Assembly (NCBI RefSeq): GCF_017654505.1
Contig: NC_054553.1
Location: 6,766,618 to 6,830,617 of the forward strand
Direction of reading: 5' to 3'
Length of the DNA stretch: 64,000 nucleotides
Source: Polyodon spathula
Taxonomy: Eukaryota > Chordata > Actinopteri > Acipenseriformes > Polyodontidae
Positions 1 through 12,300 of the stretch are shown here, piece after piece (the first letter of the stretch is position 1; each line of letters starts with the position of its first letter). A model generated the notes under the pieces. That model was not told where the DNA came from and did no database searches. It saw only the letters and a program-made list of their open reading frames with translations. The position numbers and the translations under genes were made by a program.

Positions 1-1435
1 AATAGAGAAGTTAGGGAGATTGTGTTTGCTTCCCCAACAGGTTCAGTTATATATAACTTTTTTTTTTTTTTTTTTTTTTTTTTAGGAGTGGAGCAGTGTA
101 AAAGGTTACTGTAGATAATACTATCTTGGAGTATATTAGAGTGAAAATATTTAGCTTGAGTCCCAAAAATGTCCTAAGCATGTTGTATATCACATGTGCC
201 TTCTGTAGCAGGATTTAGATTTTTCTCTCTTATAACTTTGAAAAGAACTGCTATACTTGTATTAACATTATTTTGTTAAAATAAACAATCAGATGAAATA
301 GAATTGTAAGACAATAAAATGCTGTGTACTTTCAGTTCAGTCTTATGAAATTTAAATTCAGCAGACATGGTTGTGTGGCTTCTGGTTGAAGGTGTATATA
401 TGTGTAATTGAAAGGGGCCGTAGCAAACTAGTGTCTTTGTAGTTGTTCAAATTCATTGGCATGTATGTTAATGAGAAAATACTAGCTTTAGCAGTGAAAA
501 TAGTCTTAACTGTTTTACTAGATCTACTAATTACAAGACTATATGTACAACTCCATTTTTTGATTATCGATTTCTGTTCCACTCTGTAAACTGTAATGTA
601 AATGTTCACTGCTTCTGCAGTTAAACAAATAGGCAAATGCCAGGGGTAACAGTACACATCCTGCTATGAAAGCCTGTCATTTTAAAGACCAGTTGACTAC
701 ATTGCTACCTTTTATTAGTTGGGAGACTTGTTGCTTAAGTCTTACAGGTCTTGCACACAAACTATTTAGAAACATGGGGCTATGTTTATTATCTGTACCA
801 CTTTAGTGTTTCTGAGTGCTGTTATGTTTAAAGTATGATATGGCCCTATTTTGAAACATTTTACCACCCTTTGGATAGGGAACAGGAACTCTAAGCAATG
901 TGAGAAGTGCATCTTCAGTGGAAGCTCACCTTTTATAAAGAAATAGTCCATATGTCCATCTGGACCACTTCATTTTTGTCTGGAAAAGGGTCTTTGTAGG
1001 CCGTGCCCATTGTGATATGTAAGGCTTGAATGCAAAATGCCAGTGCAATTGAAGCAATTGCCTGTTGTGCATTAAGAGGATTGGTAAATGTCGATTTGAT
1101 ATAAAGCAGTGGTACTGTCTGTAGCACTAAGCTACTAAGATGGCATTTTCCTTTTCCTGTCTGTTCTGGTTAATCACTAAAACTGGCATCTGCACAGCAT
1201 GAGTTGGTATGTGTTTTATTGCTACTGCTAAGAGCCTTTTTAAATGGCGTTTAATTTAACATTCAGAAATCAAAGTAGTCTGTTGTGCAAGGATGAACAA
1301 TCAGTAAAGAGGGTTTAAACTGAATGTCTTGCCTGTGTTTGAAGAAATAAAGGAAAAGTACACAAGGATACGGCTGTGTAAGACATCACTTTGTAATTGT
1401 ACATTTACAAATAAAAAATAAATAAATAAAAAAAA
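1..1435 (+). other. AT-rich non-coding stretch, possible 3' UTR of a plus-strand neighbour
   Basis: No open frame here looks like a real protein. The plus strand carries AATAAA-type signals near 317, 1346 and 1405-1425, followed by a T/GT-rich stretch near 1465-1500, as expected around a cleavage and polyadenylation site. In other vertebrates the gene beside GPR174 is ITM2A, which is transcribed towards GPR174. In this window that means the plus strand, with its 3' end left of GPR174. The stretch could therefore be the ITM2A 3' UTR, but no ITM2A coding sequence is visible and the identity is inference only. A poly-T tract lies at 59-83. Confidence 0.3.
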
Positions 1436-1982
1436 AAACTTCTAAAACCCTCCGAGCCTTCTAAAGGTGTTTTTCTTCTTAATACAAATTACTGTTGTGT
1501 TTCTTAGACGATCAACACACTGCTGTACCCACCATGCACTTCCTTGTTTTGTGATTACTGAGATCTGTTCCCTGCCTTTGAAGCCCAATATTACATGTGC
1601 TTTTGTAACATGTAGCTTCATAATGTATTATGTATGTTGAGATAGTGCCCTCTTGTGAATAGAAATGAACTATTCTGCTCCTTGATTGCAGTATCTTTCG
1701 GTGTCACTAGAGGGTGCTGATAACTCAGTTATGCAGTATAAGCGGCATGAACTGATCAAAGTAATTTACAAAGTATATCAAAAAGTATATAAATATACTC
1801 TTGTTGCATTCTCAAAGATCAGAAGTCCTACAACATCAAGCTAGAATAGGTTCTGCACCTATTTTTGTCCCCAGCCCAGTTTATGCTGTTAAATTCCAAT
1901 TAACACTTTGCCATTACAGGTCAAGTTCTGTAAATTTCTGCTGTTGGTAAAGAGTATTTGATCCTAAGCACGCTAATTTCAA
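1436..1982. other. Intergenic, nothing recognised
   Basis: AT-rich unique-looking sequence. The only point of note is a CTCF-like core (CACTAGAGGGTGCTG) near 1704-1718. Confidence 0.5.
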
Positions 1983-1989
1983 TTGACAC

Positions 1990-2500
1990 ATTTATTTAAA
2001 AAGCTGTTGACTCAGAAATGTGTTCGTCTAGACAATGTGGGGAAGCTATTAAAAAAAAAAAAGGCCGACAAGATGCTTGGATATATTGTGAAAAGTGGTG
2101 AATTTAAATCAAGGGAAGTAATGTTAAAACTGTACAATGCATTAGTAAGACCTCATCTAGAATGTTGTGTTCAGTTCTGGTCACCTCACTGGCAAAGACA
2201 TTGCTGCTCTAGAAAGAGTGCAAAGAAAAGCAAAAAGAATTGTTCCAGGTTTAAAAGACATGTCATGGAGACAGGCTGAAAGAACTGAATCTATTCAGTT
2301 TTGAACAGAGAAGACTACGCGGTGACCTTATTCAAAATTCTAAAAGGTATTGACAATGTCGATCCAAGGGACTTTTTCTACCTGAAAAAAGAAACCAGGA
2401 CCAAGGGTTACAAGTGGAGATTAGACAAAGGGGCATTCAGAACAGAAAATAGGAGGCACTTTTTTTGCACAGAATTGTGCAAAAAACATCAATGCATCTT
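1990..2500 (+). mobile_element. LINE (non-LTR retrotransposon) fragment, reverse-transcriptase C-terminal part, decayed
   Basis: Plus-strand frames read as the C-terminal part of a CR1/L2/Rex-like LINE reverse transcriptase. Visible blocks are LYNALVRPHLECCVQFWSPH (about 2130-2195), then ALERVQRKAK-like sequence, LKELNLF-like sequence (about 2276-2300), FKILKGIDNVDPRDFF (about 2331-2378) and TKGYKWRLDKGAFRTENRR (about 2403-2457). These blocks lie in all three frames, so there are at least three frameshifts plus stop codons near 2277 and 2283. An internal A run sits at 2050-2061. The endonuclease and the catalytic part of the polymerase are missing. This is a dead 5'-truncated copy, and the exact clade is not resolved. 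Confidence 0.75.
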
Positions 2501-2870
2501 TAACAGCTTGTATCTCATAATCCAATGTGGATGTCAGTTTGTATTTTCATCAAGGAAAGTGAAAAGACCAAACCCCATCATCCATTGTGGGTATTTTTAA
2601 CCCTGTCAGTGGACGTTGACTTCCATATTGAGGTCATGTAACTTCTTAGGTTTTTGCCTGATGGCACCCTTGTCAATGTTTACATACCATATTGCCACTG
2701 ATGTAATTTCCCCTTACATTATGCACCCAGGAATGCTTTGTTTTTGTTCTCAATCACACTATTGTAGTCTGAACTTGCTTTGGTTCAGGGCATTCATATT
2801 TTATTAATAACCCTAGTCTTTGAACTATCTCAGAATAGGGTTGAATGATTCATTACACTACATTTGGGTG

Positions 2871-2875
<5 letters not shown>

Positions 2876-2909
<34 letters not shown>
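2876..2909. repeat. (TA)n microsatellite
   Basis: Pure TA dinucleotide run of about 17 units. Confidence 0.95.
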
Positions 2910-2912
<3 letters not shown>

Positions 2913-5900
2913 TTATGTTAAAGCAGGCATTTGACCACATGTTGGCAGAATTATAATACTCAAAATTGATTTAAAAAAATAAAAACATAAAAAAATATCT
3001 GCCTTAACAATGATTAAAAAAAATGTTATACCTAAACTGCTCAAATCTTTTTTGTTCGGTCTAGACTGTATTCTAAATGTGACACTTTGGTTAGTATCTC
3101 CATAGACTAGACAGACAGTGAAACAATTCTGCAGCTCTGCCACTGCGGTTCTGCCTTTGACAAGATCACACTGCATACATACCCTCATCCTGAGCTGCTG
3201 ACACAAGTGAGAACTTGCGCAACGGTATCACTGTAGCTGCATCTGTTTGCCTTCATCTATCTTTCTTTGCATTGTTTGTAGTAGTACAAAAAAAACTTGT
3301 TTCCTGTGCAGCTGCACCTCTCAACACTTTTTCCAGTAAGCCCACAGCTCACCTGCACCAACGTACAGCATGTGGTGTAGAGTTTTATTTTATTTTTTTC
3401 AATGCACCACTTTTGCAGTCGTCTGCTGTTTCAGAAAGAAAAGTACATTGTGCTCAGTGTGTTGTGCGGCCCTTTGGTGGATAAAAGCTTTGAAATGCAA
3501 TGCAATGTCCTGTACACGATTTCCAAAGTTAGATTGCAACATGGCAACTGGCAAAGCTAAATAAAGGAAGTGATTTTTCTGCATATCCTGACCCCTGGTG
3601 GCTATGTAATGTATTTGATATACCGGTATGTTGCGACTGTTCTTATTTTATTATTATTGGAACATATTTTTGTAGTATCATAATTCCAGTGGTGTTGTTA
3701 CCATTGACCTTGAAAGGCAGTTGAGGTTTGAGCTGACTCAGTTCTTCATTTAAACATCATGAACCGTGTTGACTGTTTCAGAGGTTTCCTCATTTCATTT
3801 TTGATCTTCATTTCTGATCAGCTGGATTAAACTGCTGCTGACTGACTGGGTAGATGCTGAGTGCACACAAGTTAGATGTCATTCATTTTACAGCCTGCTA
3901 ATTTTCCAATGAGGACCCAGGTGGCTCATATAGAATAATTAAAAGTACAAGATGACTTCAGGTCTTTCTGATTTGCTAGAACCAATTCAGATGGGAACCT
4001 GCAACTTTCGGGGGAACTGTGCTGATAAAACGGGTTGTAATATACTCTTGATATCCAGCTTGCATGTGTTCTGTACCTCTGACCACATAGGTCATGCTGG
4101 AAGTAGCTGATTTAGTACAAAGTTATCACAATAATACCCTACATAAACAACTTGTATAATGTGCAAAAATCCCATGGTTTCAACATTTGTTGATCAGCTA
4201 TTATTTTGGTAGTGTGTGTAAAAGCTAGCAAAGCCTGAAAATATTTTCATGACGTTTCAACAAAGAGCCCACAGAAGCTAAAAACAAATTCCTCTAAAAG
4301 GTGAGTGACTGATTACAGTACTCGGGCACTCGTTAAACATAAACAGTGAAAAGTTCAAGCCCGAAGCATATTGTTTTGGAGGGACACAAGATAGATAACG
4401 CCTTCGGTCTGTCCGTGGCATTCTTTGTGCAAAGGTTCTGTGAACTAAACTAAGATGTGACCTTTCACATTCTTCAGTAACATATAAAGTTGCTTCTATG
4501 TAATGAGCTATTCTGGTTTGTGGGCCGGAGCAGGAAAGAACAGCTCGAAAAGTATCAAATAAAATAAGAAAATGACAGTTGGTGATTTCACGCATATTGT
4601 TTAAAATCTTATCTCCCACATACACTGCTAGAAAGTAATGTTTGTACAAAAAAAAAAAAAAAAACTTGCTGTCCGGACCATATACCACCAAGATATGTAT
4701 TGTGGCACTGTAAAATTAGCCTGTAAGAAAAATAAAGTATCATTCTTTGGTAGTCCAACATTAATAATTACAGTATCTGTGAAACTAGCAGACAAGTGCT
4801 TTAATCTTTAGCAATGAACCAAACTGGGCAGAACCATATGTATATACATTCTATGAAACCCACAGCTCTGTGAAACAAATTAAAAAATATTGATTAGCTG
4901 GTGGGTCCAAATGAAATGTTTAAATATTTGAATGAAGAAGTAACATTTTAAAGATCAACTGTATTAGTATTGCTGTCACTTGAGCCTTTACATACTAACA
5001 CGTTGCAGTTTCAGTGACTCATTTGCAGAAAGTTACAGAACAATACTTTCTAAATTCTTTCTTCTAGATACAAAACAGGACACTGTTGCAACATTCTGAT
5101 TATACACATACCCAGTCAAGACCTTCTATCAGGTGCTTGCTCTGGGCAAGAGGTGTTAAATCCTATGGAGATTTAAGCTCTCCCTACGAGTTGCAGCCGT
5201 ACAATTCAACATCTTTAGTAACTAAAACCAGATTCAAAGCAGAGTGTTCTCTACTTAAAGATGTGCTTTTGTATATTTTGAAATGTTTTATCTTGATTGT
5301 TAATGTAGTGTTTAATGGTGGGAAGCTTGATGAAGCAACACTTCTTGCTGTAGTTCAGTTTAAACTGTATGTAGTCGCAGTGAAACTGAAACAGATGATA
5401 AAGGGCTATCTGAGTTTCAATCAACAAAGGAGGAAGTTTTAACTGGTGTGCTTGTAAAATGAAACAAAGAAGAGTAGAAAAATATTGAAAATGTTGGCTT
5501 CACTGGTTAGCTCATGTTAGTCAACTTTTTTTGGACTGCTTTTAATTATTTTAAACTTAACAATTGAGTGTTTCAGACATAAATGATGTCACTTAATTCT
5601 GAGATAATGCAGATTACTAGATCTTTCCCCAAACTCAAGACACAGAGTAAGTTGTTTGATGTCTTCTTGGGTTTAACAATTGTAAGTGGCGAGGGAATAT
5701 ATATATATATAAGGGAATCCCTTAGGGATATATATATTATGTAAAAACGAAATAATGTAATTATATTACTGTGTTATCCATGTAAATCAGAGTATGTTTA
5801 TGTGAAAAGTTTAGTTTCTGGCCTTTTTTGCTACACCTAGTGCATTCTGTATATCTGTCTATATATTTAATTGTCCTTTTCTCATTGAAAGTGCTAGCAG

Positions 5901-6476
5901 GCTCAGCTGCAAGGCATACATGTAGGAATTTAGCCTAGGCTCTTTTTACAATCAGTTAGGATCAGAAAATGAATTACACAAGTTGCAAATTTCTAATCTC
6001 CCTATTGAAATATCTAGCATGCATTTTTCGATAAAGTTTTACCTTACAATATTGGGTCATAAAAATAGATCAGAAGCAGGTCATGTAACACATTTCTGGC
6101 ACGAAAGAACTATTGTACTTTGTGGTCCTGCAATTGCTTAATGAATAACAGGATGTTTAACAGAATACAATCCAGCCTTTACTTTGTTTTAAAAAAAACA
6201 TCTTCATTGGTTTCAGATGAAATCTGTTTTCGTTGCAGTTATATCAGATCGTCTCATTTGATACCAAATGTGAGAAACACCCCCGTTGAGTCTACTGGGA
6301 TATGTACAGCGAAATAACTGCACCACAGAGCACTAATGTCTACCAAAATCTAACCATAATTGGACAATGGAATTTTTTTTTTTTAATCTAATCATTAAAA
6401 AAAATGCCAGACAACATTTACAAAATATGAAATATTAACAGAAAGAAAAAAATAATATAACCACACCCAATTAAGC

Positions 6477-6478
<2 letters not shown>

Positions 6479-6529
<51 letters not shown>
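6479..6529. repeat. (TTA)n microsatellite
   Basis: About 16 uninterrupted TTA/ATT units. Confidence 0.95.
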
Positions 6530-8335
6530 TAAATATTTATAGGAAACATAAACCTTAACATCACAGACAGACATATATTTACAGTGTTTAAATAGAAATG
6601 AAATACCTATTAAATAACCCTTGTCGGGTGCTCCTGTTGTTGGCTGCTATGTCTGATACAAAATATTACATGCTATATATCACAAAGAAAAACCACTTCA
6701 CAGATGCAGCTCACTAAGGGCAGTGCACAGCTCTCTGGATCAATACTGTGTTGGATTTAAATCATATAGACTTACAAGACTTACAAAAGATGTATTTTAT
6801 AGTTAAAGTTATGGTAAATGTGTAATTGATTATTTGAAAGGTATTAATGAACATCATTTTCTGCTAATCACAGAAAATGCAACAATTCATTATAGTATTT
6901 AATTTCTGGGGCTTCAGTTTTTATTTAAGACTGATATCTTTTATGGATATATATGTTGCAGTGCTTCCCTAACAAAGACAAAACAACACAAAAAAATAAA
7001 AATAAAAATAAAATAAACAGTGTGGTATTTTTGTTGACACAATTGCTAAGATTAGTTAAAATAATGCACCTTTTGTGCAAGTTTTGTAGATGTCTAGTTC
7101 TACTCTGCTACTTGTGTGTCTTCTTCCTGCTGAACGACACTTGTGTTATTTTCTTCAGGGGCTATGTGGGAGACTACCAGGAAGCACATACTATTCAAAT
7201 AGGCATGTTTTAATTAAACACATGTGTAAGATCTAAGATTTGCCACAGCTGGTAACAGTGTATTAAAGTCTTATAAAATCCTTTTTTTTTTTCTTTTTTT
7301 TTTTAAGTAATTAATGTTGAGCAACTCTAATGCACGTCTGTTAAACCTTTCTAAAAAGTGCATTCCAGCGACTGCTGTATCGTTGTCTGTGTAAACATCA
7401 AGGTTGCTGTCTGTGCTGGCCTGGTGCACTTTCTCAAAGCTTCGTGTTTATGTATACAACAGGGATATTGCTTTATGTGACAGTGATCTACCTACAATAC
7501 TGTTGAATGATGGTTTGAGCCACTCCAGGATTTACTGTGAGCTTAATTGGTAATATCTGATCTCAGTGGTTTGCCTACTTTAACTAATGTGATACTGTAA
7601 GGAAATCTTGAGTAGACCAAACTGCAATGCAATGGGACTCTTACTTCCACATCGTTATGCTGAGATAATACAGAGTTGTTTAAATCTCAAATGATTCATG
7701 CCATCCACAAAAAATAAGTACTTTAGTTCTAGACAGTTAACATGTAACACAAATCATTTCTCGAAAATTCACAGACAAATGTTCCTTCATTTAAATAATT
7801 CATGAATCAGTATAAAATAAAATGTTAGCTGCCTGCAGTTTTAATCCTATTAAATTTTTTCCTCCCAGCTAATACACTTGCATAAAAAATATATGTATCT
7901 GAAAAAAAAACACAACAGATTAAAATAACAGATTTATAAGGGTAGACTTAGCAGCCCTATGTATTGAACTGAACTGGAATAGAGAAATAAACTAATTTTC
8001 ATTGGCAGTTTCATTGGCTGTTGAAAAAAAAATGTCAACAAAAGGAAGCATAGATGCAAAGCCATAGAAAAAGCAATGTGTGTTTATGCATGTGTTTTGA
8101 CAGAGCAATAGATAGTGAACCTTAAGTTGACTGAGTCTAAAATATGCTATACTTCATTGTGATTGCCCCAATGTGGACCATCTAATTAAATGCCCACTGT
8201 GCTAGACAAAATGTAGTATAAGGTTAAAAACAACTTGAGCCCTGGGGGAAGCGAGTCTCAGACTTGGTTTTTTTAATTGGGTTGAATATTTAATCTCAGT
8301 ATACTGAATTGCTTTACAGACTGTCATTAGTTACT

Positions 8336-9346
8336 TCATCCTGGGGCATCTCTCCAATAGCCAACTTCAGAGGGGTTTGTCTTCTTCGATGAACAAGAGG
8401 ACTTTCTATGAAGGTGAAAAGTCTCTGGCAGCTCCTGCCAAGATAGCCTCCTCTTGAACTCGTCTGTGGTAAAGTAGTACATAACAGGATCCAGGCAACA
8501 GTTCAGACTGGCCAGGCACAGGGTGACAGGGTGCAGCTTGAGGATGGCCTTCTTCACGCTGCAGGTGGACACTGCGTCCGACACCGCCAGGAAGTGGAAA
8601 GGGAAGCTGATGTGGTACGGGGCAAAGCACACCAGGAAAACGATGGCACACGTGAGCACCATCTTGAAGGCTTTGCGCTTCTCGCCGCTGTCCTGCAGCA
8701 CATATTTCTTCTCGCGCAGGCACATGGCTGTCTTCCAGGAGCAGGTGAGGACCACCACGAGTGGGAGCACAAAGCCCATCAGTTCAGCCAGGGTCATCAT
8801 GGTCACTCCCGTCGCCATACTGACCCTCATCATTGGGAGCTCTGCGAAGCACTCGTTGAAGGAAGTCGAGTTGTTTGAGCTTTGCCTCAGCAGAGGAAAA
8901 GGCAGGCAGGACAAGAAGACAAAAACCCAGCCCCCGATGCAGAGGTAAACGTCAAACCTGCCCTTGGTGTCACTGTACCTCAGCGGGTAGATGATAAACA
9001 TACATCGCCGCATGCTGATGCAGGCAAGGAAGAAGATGCTGGCATACATGTTGACATACTTTAGGTAGAAGCAAAACATGCAGAGGAACTCTCCAAAAGG
9101 CCAGTAGTGGCTCAGGTAGTAGTATATTCGAAGGGGCAGGGTAAGCACGTGGGTCAGGTCCGCAATGGCCAGGTTCATCATGAAGAGGACAGCTTTCTTG
9201 GTCTCCTTAACATATGCATAGAACACCCAAAGTGCCAGCACGTTACCAATCAGCCCGGGCACCAGGATCACAGTGTAGGTGACCGCGTAAATGAAATGGA
9301 TGTAGTCCTTGAGCAAATTCGATTCGCAAGTTTCGTTGTAGTTCAT
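8336..9346 (-). CDS. GPR174: GPR174, lysophosphatidylserine receptor (class A GPCR)
   Basis: Intact single-exon frame of 336 codons (human protein about 333). Known role: plasma-membrane receptor for lysophosphatidylserine (LPS3), coupled to Gs and G12/13, restraining T and B lymphocytes. Seven membrane segments fall near residues 17-43, 52-77, 88-112, 133-153, 181-204, 226-253 and 270-292. The expected disulfide is C89-C166. N-glycosylation sequons lie at N4 and at N158/N159. The DRY motif is replaced by MRR (residues 112-114), as in human GPR174, which has VRR. TM6 has CFAPYH (240-245) and TM7 has DPVMYY (286-291). The start has A at -3 and aligns with the mammalian N-terminus (shared sequon at N4). 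A possible splice acceptor (TTAGCAG) ends three bases before the ATG. The closest neighbour is its paralogue P2RY10, in the same orientation. P2RY10 itself is a less likely identity because residues such as VTYTVILVPGLIGN are GPR174-like. Confidence 0.95.
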   Translation of the reverse strand: MNYNETCESNLLKDYIHFIYAVTYTVILVPGLIGNVLALWVFYAYVKETKKAVLFMMNLAIADLTHVLTLPLRIYYYLSHYWPFGEFLCMFCFYLKYVNMYASIFFLACISMRRCMFIIYPLRYSDTKGRFDVYLCIGGWVFVFLSCLPFPLLRQSSNNSTSFNECFAELPMMRVSMATGVTMMTLAELMGFVLPLVVVLTCSWKTAMCLREKKYVLQDSGEKRKAFKMVLTCAIVFLVCFAPYHISFPFHFLAVSDAVSTCSVKKAILKLHPVTLCLASLNCCLDPVMYYFTTDEFKRRLSWQELPETFHLHRKSSCSSKKTNPSEVGYWRDAPG

Positions 9347-12300
9347 TTTCTGCTAACAAAATCCCAGCGATCTATTCACAAGTTTGTCCAGAGCAATCCG
9401 TATTCACACTCGTTTCCAATATACTCCACAATCAAATATTCCTAAAGCGTTAATAAAGTCCCCTTTTTGAACATGTCTTCCCCCATCAGGGGAGATTGTG
9501 AAAAGCTAATAAGCAATCCAGTAAGGGAAGCTTCCCTGTCCTGTTCTGTGATCTGTAATTCAAAACCGAGAATGAATCAGTTTGTTGGAAAAAGGTTATT
9601 AAAGGCTGTTCTGCTGCTCCTTCCATTCTCTGGGGCCTGTCGTGTTTCTCTGTACATGCATAGTGAGAATGTTCTGCTTTGTCCTCTGCACTCACAGTGC
9701 TAATGCTGTCAGTTAGAACTAGCAAACTCCCTTTGCAAAGCCAAACATGTGTGGGAGGAGGGGGTTGTTTTTACTGTCTTCTCCAAGCGCTGATTCCTGG
9801 AAAATACCAAGCAGAGAGACCATAAGAATCACAAGGATTAAGCAAGGCACAGCAGCACTGGACTGGAGCTATAACACAGCTAATGACATTTTACACTAAC
9901 CTCTGAACTAACTGCTTCACTAAAATGAATGAACAATAAATGGCTAACTGCAGAGTGAAGTTTAACTGCAAGCAGTGCATTTCTACAATCAATGCATTGT
10001 AGTAACAACGTAAAAATGAAAATATTAAGACGCTTATCCTGTAGCTGCAACTGCATTAAAAATGCTTTCAGTAGTAACTCTAACTGTAACTGCAGTATTT
10101 AGTATAACTATAAATGCAAAGCAATGCTAGTCACATGGAACTGGAACAACTCAAGTTAACATGTTTTAATTATTAACACTGCTGTACAGTCTGCCTACAC
10201 TATGCAGTTATTTGCAGAGAGTGAACTCCTCCTTAATCAGTTAAGCTTGCTCATGCTGCAGCACTAGAAGAGCTGGCAGAAGCTGTAGGTTATCTTACCA
10301 CCAGTCTTACACACACTCCCACATATCAGAGAGGTGATTGATATAGTTTAATTGAGGAAGCTCGGCCTGCCTTGGTGGAACCACAGCTAATACTGAAACC
10401 TGTGGATCAAAGGAGTGCAGATCTTTAATAATAGTTTCCTATTCCCCAGAACTTTGTGTGGATTTGTTTTAAATAAACTAGACAGCTGACAGATAAACTA
10501 CATTTTCGCCCTTCAACAGACTCTGGCAAGCAATTCTTCAGCGTGTCTGTTTTCATTCTTGTGTAAGACACTAATAAAGACTTCTAATCTAAATGTTTGT
10601 CAAATAATTTTACTTTAAGTATTTCCGCTTGTCAAAAGGTGGCAATAAATGAAATGTAGCTAATATGACTTATCTATACTAGCTTGTAATTGTACTGTTT
10701 CTTCACCGGACAGCCCAGTAATTTCATCAGATATTTAAACCCACGTTAACCCCTATAACTCTGAGTGCGAGATTTGAAAGATACTTTAATATCTGAATTC
10801 CAAGTGGGTCAGAAGATATATTTTTCCCAGCCAGAGCCCTCAGCTCAGCTAAAGGAGGGTATTCTGTTTCACCAAAAAAGATAATCTGTTCAAATGTGCA
10901 TCTCATTTCCTTATGGTGATTTTAAATTGCAGACAGAGTTAATAAGACTGATGCAAGCATTCACCAATATTTTTTTTTCACTTTCCTTTTGAAATGCTGT
11001 ATAGATCATTGAAAACCACTCAAGAAAACACGATAATACTGAGACACAGTTTTGTCTTATCATAAAGGGTAACTCCCAGGAGGCACAATGGGTGGATGTA
11101 CAAGCATTCATCACTGGCGTTTCAACCCAGCAAAATAAGTGGCAACTTTATCAGCTATGAAATAAGCAACATTGTTCAATTCTACCCAATTGGAAATAAT
11201 TGGCATCGTTTTGAAAAAAAGTATATAGAGATACTTATATTTCCATATTAAGCACTATTGAGTGTCCATGAGATCCAGAGAGCTTGTGATCTCGACATAA
11301 CAAATAATTTAATTTTTTTTAAATGGCCTCAACGGATAAAACACAAGTATGCATTGTATAGACTGTGGATCCAGACAGTTTTACATTTCCTGTAAGAATT
11401 CTTTCCATTATCTGCTTAATACATTTCTGGACAATTGTCTCCATTAACCGAATAAGTTCTTGTAACCTGGTAAATATGCTTTTACACATTTTATTACCTC
11501 TCCGAAAGTAGATTGTTTTGCTGACTTTTTTCTGCTACCATGTTATAGATTCGTAGATATTTGTAGTTGAACAACATACTCGGGAGCTGTTATGCTAATA
11601 ATAATAATCTCTATTTTTATTTCTGCAGCCTTTGTTCTTATATAACAGTGTTGGACTTTTCACAGACGTGCAGTGTATTATAATTTCCTTTCTGCATGTC
11701 AGTTTTGTTTTTCGTCCTCTTGCATCTCCCCTCCCCACAACATATCTTCCTCTTTTCTAAATTTACAATACAGTGCACATGCATGCACATTTACAGTGCA
11801 GTCTGCTCAACAGAGAAGCCTATTTCTAGTTTTGCAATTTGATGGTATCCCCTCCTCTACCCAGAGTAACATTTTCACGCACACGGTTAGATTAGCAACA
11901 GTTCCCTAATGGAAGACTTGCTGGGCCCATTTTACTAAACTTTACTGACAGTGTGAAATTGAAATGCGCTCTTCATTTTCAATAATCCACCTTGGAATGT
12001 TTAACCCCCGAGTGTTAAACTTTTCTAACTGATAGCAGCTGATTTATTGATTCTGTCGCAACATTCACTGATAATTCCGACAGCGGTTTGTAAATGCTAG
12101 GATCCCAAGTAGAAATGTGACCCCACTGGATTAAGGTTCATGATGGATATTTAAAATGGCCCAACCCTATCCCTGACCCTCATCCTTATTTTAATTAATG
12201 AGGTCATTCCACAATGAACCCAACCCAATGGTCCTGTACCCTTGCTATGTTCAAGAGTGAAGCTTCCCTTGCTTTGCAGTAGTTTCTTTCAAATGAGTGT

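Larger units (their letters stand above)
2501..8335. other. Intergenic, simple repeats and unrecognised sequence
   Basis: About 5.8 kb without a convincing gene. It holds a TA dinucleotide tract (2876-2909), a TTA trinucleotide tract (6479-6529), a T-rich run near 7281-7305 and several A runs. A 137-codon minus-strand frame at 4278-4691 contains a poly-Phe run from a poly-A tract and resembles no family I know. The part nearest GPR174 (about 6.9-8.3 kb) may include its 3' UTR. Reverse-strand poly(A) hexamers occur, but none can be assigned with confidence. Confidence 0.5.

Noticed and set aside
4278..4691. 137-codon minus-strand frame
   Set aside because: Contains a poly-Phe run from a poly-A tract, no recognisable domain, no membrane or signal pattern, and no splice or promoter support.
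5086..5442. 118-codon plus-strand frame
   Set aside because: No known family and no supporting signals. Length is within chance for this much sequence.
5695..5740. Palindromic ATATAT/AAGGGAATCCCTT patch
   Set aside because: Short and built mainly from AT dinucleotides. No sign of an element or binding site beyond chance.
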